Assembly (NCBI GenBank): GCA_963785815.1
Contig: CAWAWN010000001.1
Location: forward strand, 62,001-126,000
Length of the DNA stretch: 64,000 nucleotides
Direction of reading: 5' to 3'
From: UBA4742 sp963785815
Lineage (GTDB): Bacteria; Actinomycetota; Acidimicrobiia; Acidimicrobiales; Acidimicrobilacustridaceae
Shown: positions 8,157 through 17,051 of the stretch, one piece after another
Layout: every line of letters starts with the position of its first letter
How positions within the stretch are numbered: position 1 is the stretch's first letter
Program-made: the position numbers and the translations under genes
The notes under the pieces: generated by a model
Databases searched by the model: none
What the model was told of the DNA's origin: nothing
Seen by the model: only the letters and a program-made list of their open reading frames with translations

Positions 8157-9857
8157 TCAGCAGCTGCTGGGCGGTTGGGCGAAGGCGGCGCTGGTCTCGG
8201 CCACGTAGTTGCCTGTCCAGGTCATGGCCGTGTCGGCCGGGTTGTAGCCGTAGATGTAGTCGTTGCCGCCATACCCGTTGTCCGAGGAGAAGGCGTTGTT
8301 GGTGACGGTGATGTAGGTGGAGCCGCAGCCCTCCTGCATGTCGGCCCCGACGCCGCCCTCCAGGAACGAGCTGTCGACCGTGATGTGATCCGGCGGGGTC
8401 CAGGAGCCACCGTTCATGAACGCCGCGGTCACCCACTGGCCCGAGGTGGCGTGCAGGTAGGAGTGCTCGAGGGTCACGTGGTTGCCGCTGTCCGCGTCCA
8501 CCGACTCGACGTGGAGGGTGCCGTTGTTGGTCGACGTGTAGGGGGAGTAGCTGTCCTGGATCAGGACGTTCTGTCCCGCCCAGTAGTTGTGGATGAACCC
8601 GTAGACGCTGCAGCGGAGGCAGGTGTAGTTCATGGCGCTGACACCCGTGTAGTCCCAGTTGGGGTTCATGCCGTCGACGTCGGTGTCGATGATCTTCAGC
8701 CCGGTGACCACGCCGGCGCCCGAGCCGTCGCCGCCACCGCTGTTGACGGCGCTCGGCGCGGCTTCACCGTTGCCACCGGCGCACCCGTCCTGGGTGTGGA
8801 TCAGCGAGTCTTGGATGGTGACGTTGTTCGCCTTCACCGCGATGCACCCGTCGATCCACTCGTGGGAGATGACCGCGCCGTTGGTGGTGATGGTCTGGTC
8901 ACCGACGATGTGGGTGAGCGTCGATTGTCCGGCGAGGATCTGGGCTTCGGTGAAGCCGGTGCCGTTGTGCACGCCCGTGTGGCTGGCCCAGCAGGCGTTG
9001 GCCGCCTGGGTCAGGGCGCAGGGCACCGTGGAGGACCCGGACGTCACCGCGGTGGTGGTCGTGGTGGTCGCCGGCTGGGTGGTGGTCGTGGTGGGGGCCT
9101 GGGTGGAGGTCGTCGTGGTGGCCCTGGCGGTCGTGGTCGTGGTGGCCTTGGCGGTCGTGGTCGTCGACGACACGCTGGCCGTGGTCGACGGCTGGAAGGT
9201 CACGTCGATGTAGTAGTTGGTCTGCTCCCACGAGCTGGTGGGGAAGGTGGGGGAGGCGCTGTAGCTGTAGAGCCCGTCACCGCCCTGGACGCCGTCAGCC
9301 AGCGCCTGCACCTGCTGGGTTCCCGCCCCCTTGCCCTTGAAGTAGTACGTGTCATCGGAGTAGTGGCCGCTGTTGGTGTGGTAGCCGACCACGTACACGT
9401 GACCCGGCGTCACCGCCACGGGCGTGGTGAAGGAGGCTGACTGCCAGCCCGAGCGGGACTCGTGGCGGAACACGACGCTGGCCAGGCTGGTCCCCGAGGA
9501 GGTCCACAGGCCTCCGACGTGGGTGCCACCGTTCTTGTTGCCCTTGAAGTAGCGGACGCCGGTGATGGTGCCCGCGGTGAGCACGTTGAACTTCACCCCC
9601 ACCTCGACGGCCTGGGCATCCGGGTCGGACTTCACCGACGGCACCGCCGTACCGAAGATGGTCTGGGTCGGCGGGGCCGCCTGGGCGCTCTCGAGGAAAC
9701 CTCCGACGCCGGCGATCATCGTCAGGCAGACGACCGCGGCCAGGTATCGCCGCAAGCCGGGCGATGCTGCGAGCCGCTCGGCGGCCCGTTGGTGAGTGAT
9801 GCGCAATGTCCCTCCCCTGGGGGGCTCGAGAACCGTCACTGGCGGAGGCGGCTTCAT
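8157..9857 (-). CDS. Secreted DUF4082 plus beta-helix protein
   Basis: 566 residues. A long basic N-region and a hydrophobic segment ending A-Q-A-A (about residues 38-61) form a Sec signal peptide. A DUF4082-like domain (about 65-225) follows, recognisable from G-V-K-F-N-V-L-T-A-G-T-I-T-G-V-R-Y-F-K-G and G-H-V-Y-V-V-G-Y-H-T. A Thr/Ser-rich linker of repeated T-T-T and A-T-T-T (about 225-275) leads to a right-handed beta-helix or pectate-lyase-like domain to the end, with Cys pairs suggesting export. The C-terminal domain shares C-W-x-x-H-T-G-V and a closing N-G-Y-G pattern with the protein at 22724-24028. Likely a surface or matrix protein that binds or modifies glycan; no catalytic residues can be assigned. 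No 11-bp array precedes it. Confidence 0.78.
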   Translation of the reverse strand: MKPPPPVTVLEPPRGGTLRITHQRAAERLAASPGLRRYLAAVVCLTMIAGVGGFLESAQAAPPTQTIFGTAVPSVKSDPDAQAVEVGVKFNVLTAGTITGVRYFKGNKNGGTHVGGLWTSSGTSLASVVFRHESRSGWQSASFTTPVAVTPGHVYVVGYHTNSGHYSDDTYYFKGKGAGTQQVQALADGVQGGDGLYSYSASPTFPTSSWEQTNYYIDVTFQPSTTASVSSTTTTAKATTTTTARATTTTSTQAPTTTTTQPATTTTTTAVTSGSSTVPCALTQAANACWASHTGVHNGTGFTEAQILAGQSTLTHIVGDQTITTNGAVISHEWIDGCIAVKANNVTIQDSLIHTQDGCAGGNGEAAPSAVNSGGGDGSGAGVVTGLKIIDTDVDGMNPNWDYTGVSAMNYTCLRCSVYGFIHNYWAGQNVLIQDSYSPYTSTNNGTLHVESVDADSGNHVTLEHSYLHATSGQWVTAAFMNGGSWTPPDHITVDSSFLEGGVGADMQEGCGSTYITVTNNAFSSDNGYGGNDYIYGYNPADTAMTWTGNYVAETSAAFAQPPSSC

Positions 9858-10429
9858 CGAGATCTGGCGTACAAGGTTTGGGATCGGCCACCGGGGTCGG
9901 CGGACTTTAGGAGGATTGGGTCGAAGGACCTAGGTCTGGAGGCCTGGTGGGACGGCCACTCCGGGGTTCCGATGTCGGGAACACTACAGTTCTGTGACGA
10001 ACTGGAGGTGGACCTGAGGTGGCCTTTGCGGGGTCCGAGGTGCCCTCCGCCGGTCGCTCCCGTCCACCCTCCGTAGCCGATCGATGCCAGAAGCGTGTTG
10101 TCGGACCTTCGACACGCTGTGGGTTCGCGCCGAGCGGCCGGCTGGACTCGTCGAAGCGTCGTGCTGGCTTGGCCACGCTGCGTGACCAGCAGAAATATCT
10201 GAAAAGATGTTCGGCGGAGCGTGCCCGTCACGAGGTGACGAGCCGATCGCGGCTGATCTCGGACCCCGACCGCGCCGTCGGGGAGCTGGGGTCCGCCGCC
10301 CGCGCCGGCCCCGCGTCGCCGCGGCCTGATCCGCCTCGAGGAACCGGAACGGCGCCTGCTGCGCCGTTCCCCGAGGTCCCGTCGACCACCTCTACGTAAC
10401 TGAACTGTAACCTTGTCGAGGCGAGGGGA
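9858..10429. other. Intergenic region, 572 bases, no supported gene
   Basis: No frame here looks coding. It holds the upstream region of the leftward secreted protein (start 9857), with a possible TAGTGT -10 on the minus strand near 9985, and a strong hairpin near 10358 listed separately. Isolated CTGTGA and CTGAGG motifs occur at 9992 and 10014, but without the regular 11-base array or the -10 spacing seen elsewhere. Confidence 0.5.
10346..10370 (-). terminator. Perfect 10-bp stem-loop downstream of the zinc-ribbon gene
   Basis: GGAACGGCGC, loop CTGCT, GCGCCGTTCC. The stem can extend outward through CCTCG (10334-10338) and CGAGG (10372-10376). It lies about 60 bases past the stop of the leftward gene ending at 10430 and has no U-tract. 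A terminator is the simplest reading. Confidence 0.5.
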
Positions 10430-11509
10430 TCAGGCCGTCCGAGCCACCTTGGCGGAGGCCCGGATGGCCAGCAGTTGGAGCAGGTCGGTGTCGGGAGGGC
10501 CGTGGGTCTCGTACTCCAGGAACATCACGGTGCCCCTCATCCGGGCCACCACGACGGTCGAGGTGGTGCCCCCGGTCGTGGGCACCGAGACCGCCGCCGA
10601 CTGGTCACCAACCAGGGGCAGGACCACGATCTGGGTCTGGCCGATGCCCGTGGAGGTCGACGGCTTGGTGGTGGTCGGGCAGCCGTGGAACGCCAGGCTC
10701 GTGAGCTGGTCGAAGCGCCGCGACGCTCCCGCGGTCGAGTAGCCCTCCAGCACCTCGACCAGGTTGGGCACACCCGCGGGAGAACCGAACCCCGCGGCGG
10801 CCACGGGCACCTTCTCGCTGCTCGGGGCGCCGCCGGTCAAGCAGGCCAGCGAGGTGGCGGCCACGTCGCTCGACGGCGGCACCGCCCGCCAGCCCTGGGG
10901 CAGGTCCGAGACGCTGAGCAGCTTGGCGTTGAGCCGGCGCTCCTGTGCCGCGGTCGAGGCGCCGCGCCCGAGCGAGGGCGCCAGCCAGATGACCACCGCG
11001 GCCGCCGCCACCAGGGCCGCGGCGATGAGGAGGGTGCGCCGGCGCGTCGACGCGGTCGACCCCGCCGGGGAGACGGCCGGAGCAGGGGTTGGCCGCGGGC
11101 CCGAGGTCGCCTCGGACTGCCGCGCCGCTCCTGGCGCGGCGACCGGGCTCGTCGTCGGACGGTCGCTGGCCTGGTCCGGCGGCGTGGATCCACTGCCGTT
11201 GCGTTCGGAGCTGGCCATCGCGGGTGCTGGGGCCGCGCCCGGGGTCGCGCCTGGGGTCGTGCCGGGGGCCGCGGCCGGTGGTGGCGGCGCAGGGGCCACG
11301 GCCGTGGCCGTGCGGGAACCGCTGTGTACGACCGCCGGTGCGGGCGGGGCCGCCGGCACGGGTGCAGGTGGAGCCGGGGGTCCGTCGACCGGGGGCGTCC
11401 AGTCAGGCGGCTTCAGGTGGACCGGGTCGTAGTTGCAGTTCTGGCACCAGTCCCAGCTCGGTTCGACGGGGATCCCGCAGCTCGGGCACCGGACGACGTC
11501 GCTTGCCAT
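10430..11509 (-). CDS. Zinc-ribbon membrane-anchored protein of unknown function
   Basis: 359 residues. An N-terminal zinc ribbon C-P-S-C...W-C-Q-N-C (residues 8-30) is followed by a Pro/Ala-rich disordered region (about 35-180), one transmembrane helix (about 188-206), and an outside domain of about 150 residues with two Cys and a Thr-rich tail. This is the layout of actinobacterial sensor or anchor proteins with a cytoplasmic zinc ribbon and an exported domain; substrate unknown. An AGGAGGC ribosome site sits about 10 bases before the ATG. It is separated from the GT2 gene upstream by about 90 bases and may have its own promoter. Confidence 0.72.
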   Translation of the reverse strand: MASDVVRCPSCGIPVEPSWDWCQNCNYDPVHLKPPDWTPPVDGPPAPPAPVPAAPPAPAVVHSGSRTATAVAPAPPPPAAAPGTTPGATPGAAPAPAMASSERNGSGSTPPDQASDRPTTSPVAAPGAARQSEATSGPRPTPAPAVSPAGSTASTRRRTLLIAAALVAAAAVVIWLAPSLGRGASTAAQERRLNAKLLSVSDLPQGWRAVPPSSDVAATSLACLTGGAPSSEKVPVAAAGFGSPAGVPNLVEVLEGYSTAGASRRFDQLTSLAFHGCPTTTKPSTSTGIGQTQIVVLPLVGDQSAAVSVPTTGGTTSTVVVARMRGTVMFLEYETHGPPDTDLLQLLAIRASAKVARTA

Positions 11510-11601
11510 GAGCCGGCCGCCTCCTCTCGCTGCGCCGATCGTACCGGGGGGCCAGCCCGCGGGGCCGAGCCCGGGATGGTAGCGGGGCGGAGGCGCGGTG
11601 G

Positions 11602-12549
11602 TCAGTCGCTGGCCGCGGGCCAGCCCTGGCGCCATTCCGCACGCCGATCCCACAGCGCGGCCCATGTGCTCGGCGCGGTCCGGGTGTCGCTGCGGTCGGC
11701 GTGGCGCGAGCGGGAGCGGACGGCGGCCGCCGTCGTGGCCCGAAGCCACACCCCCGCCGAGAGGAGTGCGAGGGCGAGGGATCGGGCCCAGCCCGTCCAC
11801 AGCTTCTCGATGAGCGCCGTCTTGCCCCGGAACAGCAGCACCTCCTTGCCCACCGCGGGCGAGGAGCCACCCCACAGGTGCTCGATGCAGGCGTCGGGAG
11901 CGATGATCGAGCGGTGGCCCAGGGCCTTGGCCCGGATGCCGAGGTCGGCGTCCTCGCCGTACATGAAGAAGCGCTCGTCGAAGCCGCCCAGCTCCTCCCA
12001 CACCGAACGGCGGGCCAGCAGCAGGCAGCCGGACACGATGTCGACCTCTCGCTCGGTGTCGCGGGCCCAACCCCCGAGTCCTTCGGGGTTGAACAGGGCG
12101 AGGCGGGGGAACGCGGCCGAGAGCCCGGTGGCGAAGCAGGTCAGGCTCCACAGCGTGGGGCGGCCCCAGCAAGACATGGGGTCGAGGTCCCCGTTCGGTC
12201 GCAGGGCCCGCCCGCCCACCAGGGGGGCGTCGGGCCGTCGCCGGGCGGTCCCGACCAGGGCCGCCACGCATCCCGGGCGGACCACGGTGTCGGGGTTGAG
12301 CAGCAGGATGAACTCGGTGTCGGCCCGCCGTGCCGCGGCGTTGACGGCCCGCCCGAACCCGAGGTTGGTGTCGGAGCGGACCAGCTCCACGGCGGGGAAG
12401 CTCGACGCCACCACCTCGGCGGTGCCGTCGCGGGAGGCGTTGTCGAACACGATGACCCGGGAGCCGTCGTCGGGGACCTGGTCGACCAGGCTCTCGAGGC
12501 AACCCACGATGTGGTCGCGGTTCTGGTACGTGACGATGACCACGGTCAC
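11602..12549 (-). CDS. Family 2 glycosyltransferase (rhamnosyltransferase-like)
   Basis: 315 residues. V-V-I-V-T-Y-Q-N-R at the N-terminus, F-D-N-A-S-R-D-G near 36, L-L-N-P-D-T (DxD equivalent) near 87, and a C-terminal F-F-M-Y-G-E-D-A-D-L-G-I-R-A-K are diagnostic of WbbL/GlfT-like GT2 enzymes that commonly transfer rhamnose. The GTG start (codons V-T-V-V-I-V-T) follows the asnB-like gene by 25 bases. The region after about residue 240 is basic and could contact the membrane. Last gene of the operon 15636 to 11602. Confidence 0.83.
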   Translation of the reverse strand: MTVVIVTYQNRDHIVGCLESLVDQVPDDGSRVIVFDNASRDGTAEVVASSFPAVELVRSDTNLGFGRAVNAAARRADTEFILLLNPDTVVRPGCVAALVGTARRRPDAPLVGGRALRPNGDLDPMSCWGRPTLWSLTCFATGLSAAFPRLALFNPEGLGGWARDTEREVDIVSGCLLLARRSVWEELGGFDERFFMYGEDADLGIRAKALGHRSIIAPDACIEHLWGGSSPAVGKEVLLFRGKTALIEKLWTGWARSLALALLSAGVWLRATTAAAVRSRSRHADRSDTRTAPSTWAALWDRRAEWRQGWPAASD

Positions 12550-12574
12550 GGTGGCCGGACCGACGGCGTCCCCC

Positions 12575-14407
12575 TCAGGCCGGCTGGCGGAAGAAGGTCT
12601 GATGCCACACCTCCAACGACAGGAGGGTCCAGATCCGGATCGACTCGTCCCGCCGGCCGGCCTCGTGGCTGTCCAGGAGCTCCACGACCGCCTGCCGGTC
12701 GAGGGTGGTGCCGACGAAGGAGTCCGAGGCCAACAGCTGGTCGCGGGCCTGGTCGCGCAGATGCCCCCGGAACCACGTGTCGAGCGGCACCCGGAAGCCG
12801 ACCTTGCGGCGATCCGTGATGCTGGTGGGCAGGTGCTGGCGGGCCACCTCCTTCAGGATCCACTTGGTCTGCCCGTGGCGGACCTTCAGGCTGGACGGCA
12901 GCGAGTAGGCCAGGGCCACCAGGTGGTGGTCCAGGAAGGGCGGTCGCAACTCGACGGACGCGGCCATGGCCATGCGATCGCCGCGCTCGAGCAGGTTGTC
13001 GGCCAGCCAGCCCGAGCAGTCGTAGGCCAGCATCCGCTCGATGGCGTCCTCGCCGGCCAGTCGAGGGGCGGGCGCAGGGCGCGAGGTCACCTGCCGCAGC
13101 AGGTGCCGGCGTTCGGGGGCGGTGAAGGGCGCGAACCAGGACTCGAGGCGATCCACCTCCGTGGCGCCCGAGGCCGACCGCAGGGCGATGCGGGCCCGGC
13201 CCGCCCGCTTGGGGGCCGAGCGCTCGGCCCAGCCCAGGGCCCCGGCACGCAGGCCGGCCGGCACCAGCCCGACCAGGCGGTCGTGACGGGCCACCCGGTA
13301 CTTGGGGTAGCCGGCGAAGAGCTCGTCGCTGCCCTCGCCCGACAGCAGCACCTTCACCGACCGGCTGGCCAGCTCGGCCAGCTCGTACACGGCGACGTCC
13401 GCCGGCTCCGACAGCGGGGCGTCACGGTGCCAGGTGAGCCGGCGCCACCGGGCGGTGAAGTCGTCGGGCCGGACCACGACCTCGTGGTGGGTCGAGCCGA
13501 ACAGTTGGCTGACTCGGCGGGCGTGGGGGAGCTCGTCGACGCGCTCGTCGTCGAAGCCCGCCGAGAAGGTCTCGATGGGGCCGCCCCGGGCGGCGGTGGC
13601 CAGAGCCACGATCAGGCTGCTGTCCACCCCGCCGCTCAGCAGCGAACCGACCGGGACGTCGGCCACCAGAGCCTGATCGACGGCATCGCGGAGGCCGGCG
13701 GACACCAGCTCGACCGCCTCGGCCTCGCCCATCGGGCGGCGGGTGCCCGTGGGCAGCGTCCAGTAGGACGCCAGGTCGGTGGTGCCGTCACGTCGGACCC
13801 GCAGGCGGTGGCCGGGCTCCAGCTTGCGGACGTGGCGGAACAGGGTGTGGGGCGCCAGCACCGCCCGGCGGGACAGGTACGAGTCGAGGCTGGCCAGATC
13901 GACCTCGGGTGGGCCCGGAAGGGCCGGCAGCAGGGCCTTGATCTCCGAGGCGAAGGCGAAGAGGTCGTCGTCGCGGTAGTAGAAGAGCGGCAGCACGCCC
14001 AACCGGTCGCGGTAGAGCCACAGGTCTTCACCGTCGTAGAGCCCGTAGGCGAACTGACCTCGCAGGTCCTGGACCGCCCGCTCGCCCCGGGACTGGTGCA
14101 GGGCCAGGATCACCTCGGTGTCACCGTCGGTGCGGAACGGGTAGGAGAGGCGGGTGCGCAGGTCGCGGTAGTTGAAGATCTCGCCGTTGAAGGTGATGTG
14201 GTGGCGACCATCGACCGACGCCATGGGCTGGGGGGAGCCGCCCACGTCGATGATGGACAGGCGGCGGTGCCCGAAGCCGACGGCGCCGTCGACCCAGACA
14301 CCGGCGTCGTCCGGACCTCGGTGGACGAGCTGGTCGGCCATGCGTTGCAGCAGCTTGTCGTCTACCGCCTGGCCGTCGAAGCGACGGATGCCCACGATGC
14401 CGCACAT
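12575..14407 (-). CDS. asnB: Asparagine synthase-like glutamine amidotransferase
   Basis: 610 residues. M-C-G-I at the N-terminus supplies the class II glutaminase nucleophile Cys2, followed by H-R-G-P-D and F-N-G-E-I-F-N. The synthetase half has the ATP-pyrophosphatase P-loop S-G-G-V-D-S-S near residue 264, then L-L-S-G-E-G-S-D-E-L-F-A-G-Y-P-K-Y. All key residues of glutamine-hydrolysing asparagine synthases are present. Homologues inside polysaccharide loci often amidate a sugar acid or peptide rather than make free Asn, so the substrate is open. It starts 2 bases after the stop of the upstream transferase. Confidence 0.87.
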   Translation of the reverse strand: MCGIVGIRRFDGQAVDDKLLQRMADQLVHRGPDDAGVWVDGAVGFGHRRLSIIDVGGSPQPMASVDGRHHITFNGEIFNYRDLRTRLSYPFRTDGDTEVILALHQSRGERAVQDLRGQFAYGLYDGEDLWLYRDRLGVLPLFYYRDDDLFAFASEIKALLPALPGPPEVDLASLDSYLSRRAVLAPHTLFRHVRKLEPGHRLRVRRDGTTDLASYWTLPTGTRRPMGEAEAVELVSAGLRDAVDQALVADVPVGSLLSGGVDSSLIVALATAARGGPIETFSAGFDDERVDELPHARRVSQLFGSTHHEVVVRPDDFTARWRRLTWHRDAPLSEPADVAVYELAELASRSVKVLLSGEGSDELFAGYPKYRVARHDRLVGLVPAGLRAGALGWAERSAPKRAGRARIALRSASGATEVDRLESWFAPFTAPERRHLLRQVTSRPAPAPRLAGEDAIERMLAYDCSGWLADNLLERGDRMAMAASVELRPPFLDHHLVALAYSLPSSLKVRHGQTKWILKEVARQHLPTSITDRRKVGFRVPLDTWFRGHLRDQARDQLLASDSFVGTTLDRQAVVELLDSHEAGRRDESIRIWTLLSLEVWHQTFFRQPA

Positions 14408-14409
14408 GA

Positions 14410-15636
14410 TCAGGAAGCCGGAGACTCGGCCAGCTGCATCAACAGGTCGGCCCGATCGTCCCACGACGATCCCGCCACCGCCGCGCGGCGTTGGTCCGGG
14501 GTGGCCGGCGACTCGCCGTGGAGGGCGGCGCGCACCTTGGCCACGAAGTCGTCCCGGTCGGTGGCGATGACCAGGACGTCGGCGAACGGCTGGAGCTGGG
14601 GGACGGCATCGGTGGTCACCACCGGGATGCCCAGGGCCAGGTACTCCCGTGACTTGATCGGGTTGATGTGGCGGGTCCACTCGTTGTGGAGGTACGGCAT
14701 GAGGGCCACGTCGAAGCCAGACCCGTAGGCGGGGACCTCCTCGTAGGGCTTCGGTCCGAGCCAGTGCACGTTGTCGAACGGCTCGAAGCGCTTCATCGAC
14801 GAGGTGGCCGCACCCACCAGCACGATGTGGGCCTCGGGGATCTCCCGGGCCAGGTGCTCGATGAGGTCCATGTCGATCTTGTAGTCGTCCAAGCTGCCGA
14901 AGAAGCCGACCCGGGGCTCGGGGATGGCAGCCAGGTCGGCCGGCAGATCCGACCTGGGATGGCGCACGAAGTGGTCGAGGTCCACGGCGTGGTCGAGGAA
15001 CACCGCCCGCTCGCCGGCGACCGCGAGGTCCTCGTCCATCAGCTCGCGGTTCACGTACAGCAGCACGTCGGCTGCTTCCAGCAGCTCCCGTTCGGCCCGG
15101 ACCACCGAGTCGCGGTCGATCTCGGGGTGGCTGGAGTACTTGTCCGCCTTGTTCACCACCAGCCGCCGCCGGGGGAGGCCGCGCACCGCCTGCCAGGCGG
15201 TGGGCAGGGTGATCATGCGAACCGGCTCGCGGATCCCGAGCACCCACTCGGCCACGGCCACCTGGGCCCGCACCACCGCGGCGTTGAGGGCGCGGCCGGT
15301 CGGGCTGGCGTAGAGCGGGATCACGATCGGGCTGAGCACGTAGAAGTTGGGGGCGTCGGCCACCGGTCGGCGGACCAGACGCGCCATGCTGCCCAGCTTG
15401 CGCAGGATGCGGCGCCCCGCCTCGCTGTTGCGGCCCGGAACGGGTAGGCGCATGCCCACGCTGTTCACGAACAGCACGCGCCGGGTGCGGGCCACGCGAC
15501 GCATGAGCTGGGCCTCGGAGTGCGCGTGGCTGTCGTACCACCAGTCGATGCCGGCCATGCACACGTAGCTGGGGGCCGCCGGATCCTCCTGCTGCCTCCC
15601 GAGCCGGCCGGCCGCTCGCGCCAGCGCGGAGGTCAT
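14410..15636 (-). CDS. Group 1 (GT4-like) glycosyltransferase
   Basis: 408 residues with a GT-B layout. The C-terminal donor half contains V-G-F-F-G-S-L-D-D-Y-K (near 240), the I-V-L-V-G core, and the E-x7-E-like segment N-P-I-K-S-R-E-Y-L-A-L-G-I-P-V-V. Such enzymes transfer sugars from nucleotide donors to lipid-linked glycans at the cytoplasmic face. TAAGGT lies 6 bases before the ATG (15648-15643), so the transcript is probably leaderless. First gene of the operon with asnB-like and GT2 genes; divergent from the GT39-like gene. Confidence 0.83.
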   Translation of the reverse strand: MTSALARAAGRLGRQQEDPAAPSYVCMAGIDWWYDSHAHSEAQLMRRVARTRRVLFVNSVGMRLPVPGRNSEAGRRILRKLGSMARLVRRPVADAPNFYVLSPIVIPLYASPTGRALNAAVVRAQVAVAEWVLGIREPVRMITLPTAWQAVRGLPRRRLVVNKADKYSSHPEIDRDSVVRAERELLEAADVLLYVNRELMDEDLAVAGERAVFLDHAVDLDHFVRHPRSDLPADLAAIPEPRVGFFGSLDDYKIDMDLIEHLAREIPEAHIVLVGAATSSMKRFEPFDNVHWLGPKPYEEVPAYGSGFDVALMPYLHNEWTRHINPIKSREYLALGIPVVTTDAVPQLQPFADVLVIATDRDDFVAKVRAALHGESPATPDQRRAAVAGSSWDDRADLLMQLAESPAS

Positions 15637-15716
15637 CGCCCGACCTTACCGTGCGGCGTCCGACGGACATGCGAGACTGTTGGCCCACGGTGGCCGGTCA
15701 CGACGAGGAGCCAGCG

Positions 15717-17051
15717 GTGCGACGGTGGACGGCCTGGCAGGAGCGATTGGCGGGGTGGTCGACCGGTTCGTTGGTGGCCTCGCTGGCGGTGGTGGCGGTG
15801 GCCGGGGCGGCCTATTGCGCCAGCCTCGGCACGCGCGTCCGCTTCGCCGACGAGGCCGACTACCTGCGCCTGTCGTCCAACCTGACCAAGACCGGGGTGT
15901 ACAGCCTGGACGGCGTCAACCCGTCGGCCTACCGACCGCCGGGCTACCCGTACCTGCTGGCTGCCCTGCGCGAGCTCGGCGGCTCGGTGTTCGTGCTGCG
16001 CGCCGTCAACGTGATCTTCCTGGCCGTGGCCGTGTGGGCCGCCTGGTGGCTGGCCCGGGCCATCGGCGGCCGGGCGGCGGCCACCCTGGCCGCGCCGGCC
16101 GTGGCCCTGTACCCGATCGGCTTCTACACGATGGGGGCGCTGTATCCCCAGACCATGGGCATGGCCCTGCTGCTCGTCGGTCTCGTGGCCTTGGCCGCCA
16201 TCCCGGGTTGCCCGTCGCCCTGGTGGCGGGCCATCGGCGCCGGGGTGGCCTTCGGCGTGCTGATCGTGACCATCCCCACCTTCCTGCTGGCCCTGCTCAT
16301 CGGGGCCGTCTGGCTGGTGTGGCGCACCCGGAAGGTCGGTGCCGCGCTGCTGATCGTGGGCGTGGCCGCCGTGCTCCCGCTGGCCTGGACGATCCGCAAC
16401 GCGGCCGAGATGCACAGCTTCATCCCCGTGTCCACCAACAACGGGATCAACCTGGTCCTGGGCAACAGCCCCCACGCCGGTCCTCGCACCGGGGTGGACG
16501 CCGACATCAGCCGGTACACGCGCGTCATCGGGCAGCGGCACCTGGACGAGGTCCGATCCGACAGCTACCTGCGCACCGCGGCGCTGGACTGGATCAAGGG
16601 GCACCCGATGCGGGCCGGTCGACTGTTCGCCGAGAAGACGCTCAACTACTTCGCCCCATATGACCGCCTGGGCACCGATTCGCAGAACTCCGGCGCCCAG
16701 CAGGCGTTGGCCGTGGTCGTCTACCTGCCCCTGCTGGCCCTCTTCGTCCTGCGCCTGGTGCGTTGGCGGCGCGATCGACCTGACGCGCTGGAGAAGCTGC
16801 TCATCGTGCTCTACCTGGTGTCGGCGCCGGCCCAGGCGGTGTTCTTCACCCGGGTGCGGTTCCGGGTGCCCCTCGATCCACTGCTCATCGTGGTCGTGGC
16901 CGGCCTGTTGGCCCGCTGGCCCGGGGTCAGCCCGGACGACGACCGGGGCTCGCCCGATCAGGCGCCCATCTCGACCGGCTCGAGCTCCAGCGGAGACGGG
17001 GGTTCGGACGCGGAGACCTCGGACCCCTCATCCGGGGCCGCTCCCTCGTGA
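15717..17051 (+). CDS. ArnT/GT39-like membrane glycosyltransferase
   Basis: 444 residues with about 10 transmembrane helices. F-A-D-E-A-D-Y-L in the first outer loop (near residue 43) is the acidic motif of dolichyl- or polyprenyl-phosphate-sugar transferases of the PMT/ArnT superfamily, and P-P-G-Y-P-Y-L follows. Such enzymes use polyprenyl-phosphate sugars outside the membrane. I chose the GTG at 15717 because GAGGAG ends 6 bases upstream; a GTG at 15651 would add 22 residues. The hydrophilic Ser/Asp-rich tail overlaps 94 bases of the convergent glycosylphosphotransferase gene. Confidence 0.78.
   Translation: MRRWTAWQERLAGWSTGSLVASLAVVAVAGAAYCASLGTRVRFADEADYLRLSSNLTKTGVYSLDGVNPSAYRPPGYPYLLAALRELGGSVFVLRAVNVIFLAVAVWAAWWLARAIGGRAAATLAAPAVALYPIGFYTMGALYPQTMGMALLLVGLVALAAIPGCPSPWWRAIGAGVAFGVLIVTIPTFLLALLIGAVWLVWRTRKVGAALLIVGVAAVLPLAWTIRNAAEMHSFIPVSTNNGINLVLGNSPHAGPRTGVDADISRYTRVIGQRHLDEVRSDSYLRTAALDWIKGHPMRAGRLFAEKTLNYFAPYDRLGTDSQNSGAQQALAVVVYLPLLALFVLRLVRWRRDRPDALEKLLIVLYLVSAPAQAVFFTRVRFRVPLDPLLIVVVAGLLARWPGVSPDDDRGSPDQAPISTGSSSSGDGGSDAETSDPSSGAAPS

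Noticed and set aside
9992..10019. Possible sixth repeat array upstream of the DUF4082 protein
   Set aside because: Spacings are 10 and 12 rather than 11, only one hexamer resembles the consensus, and no NANNNT lies at the required distance.
10019..10399. Open frame in the intergenic region
   Set aside because: No ribosome site, no motif, and it spans the strong hairpin at 10346-10370.
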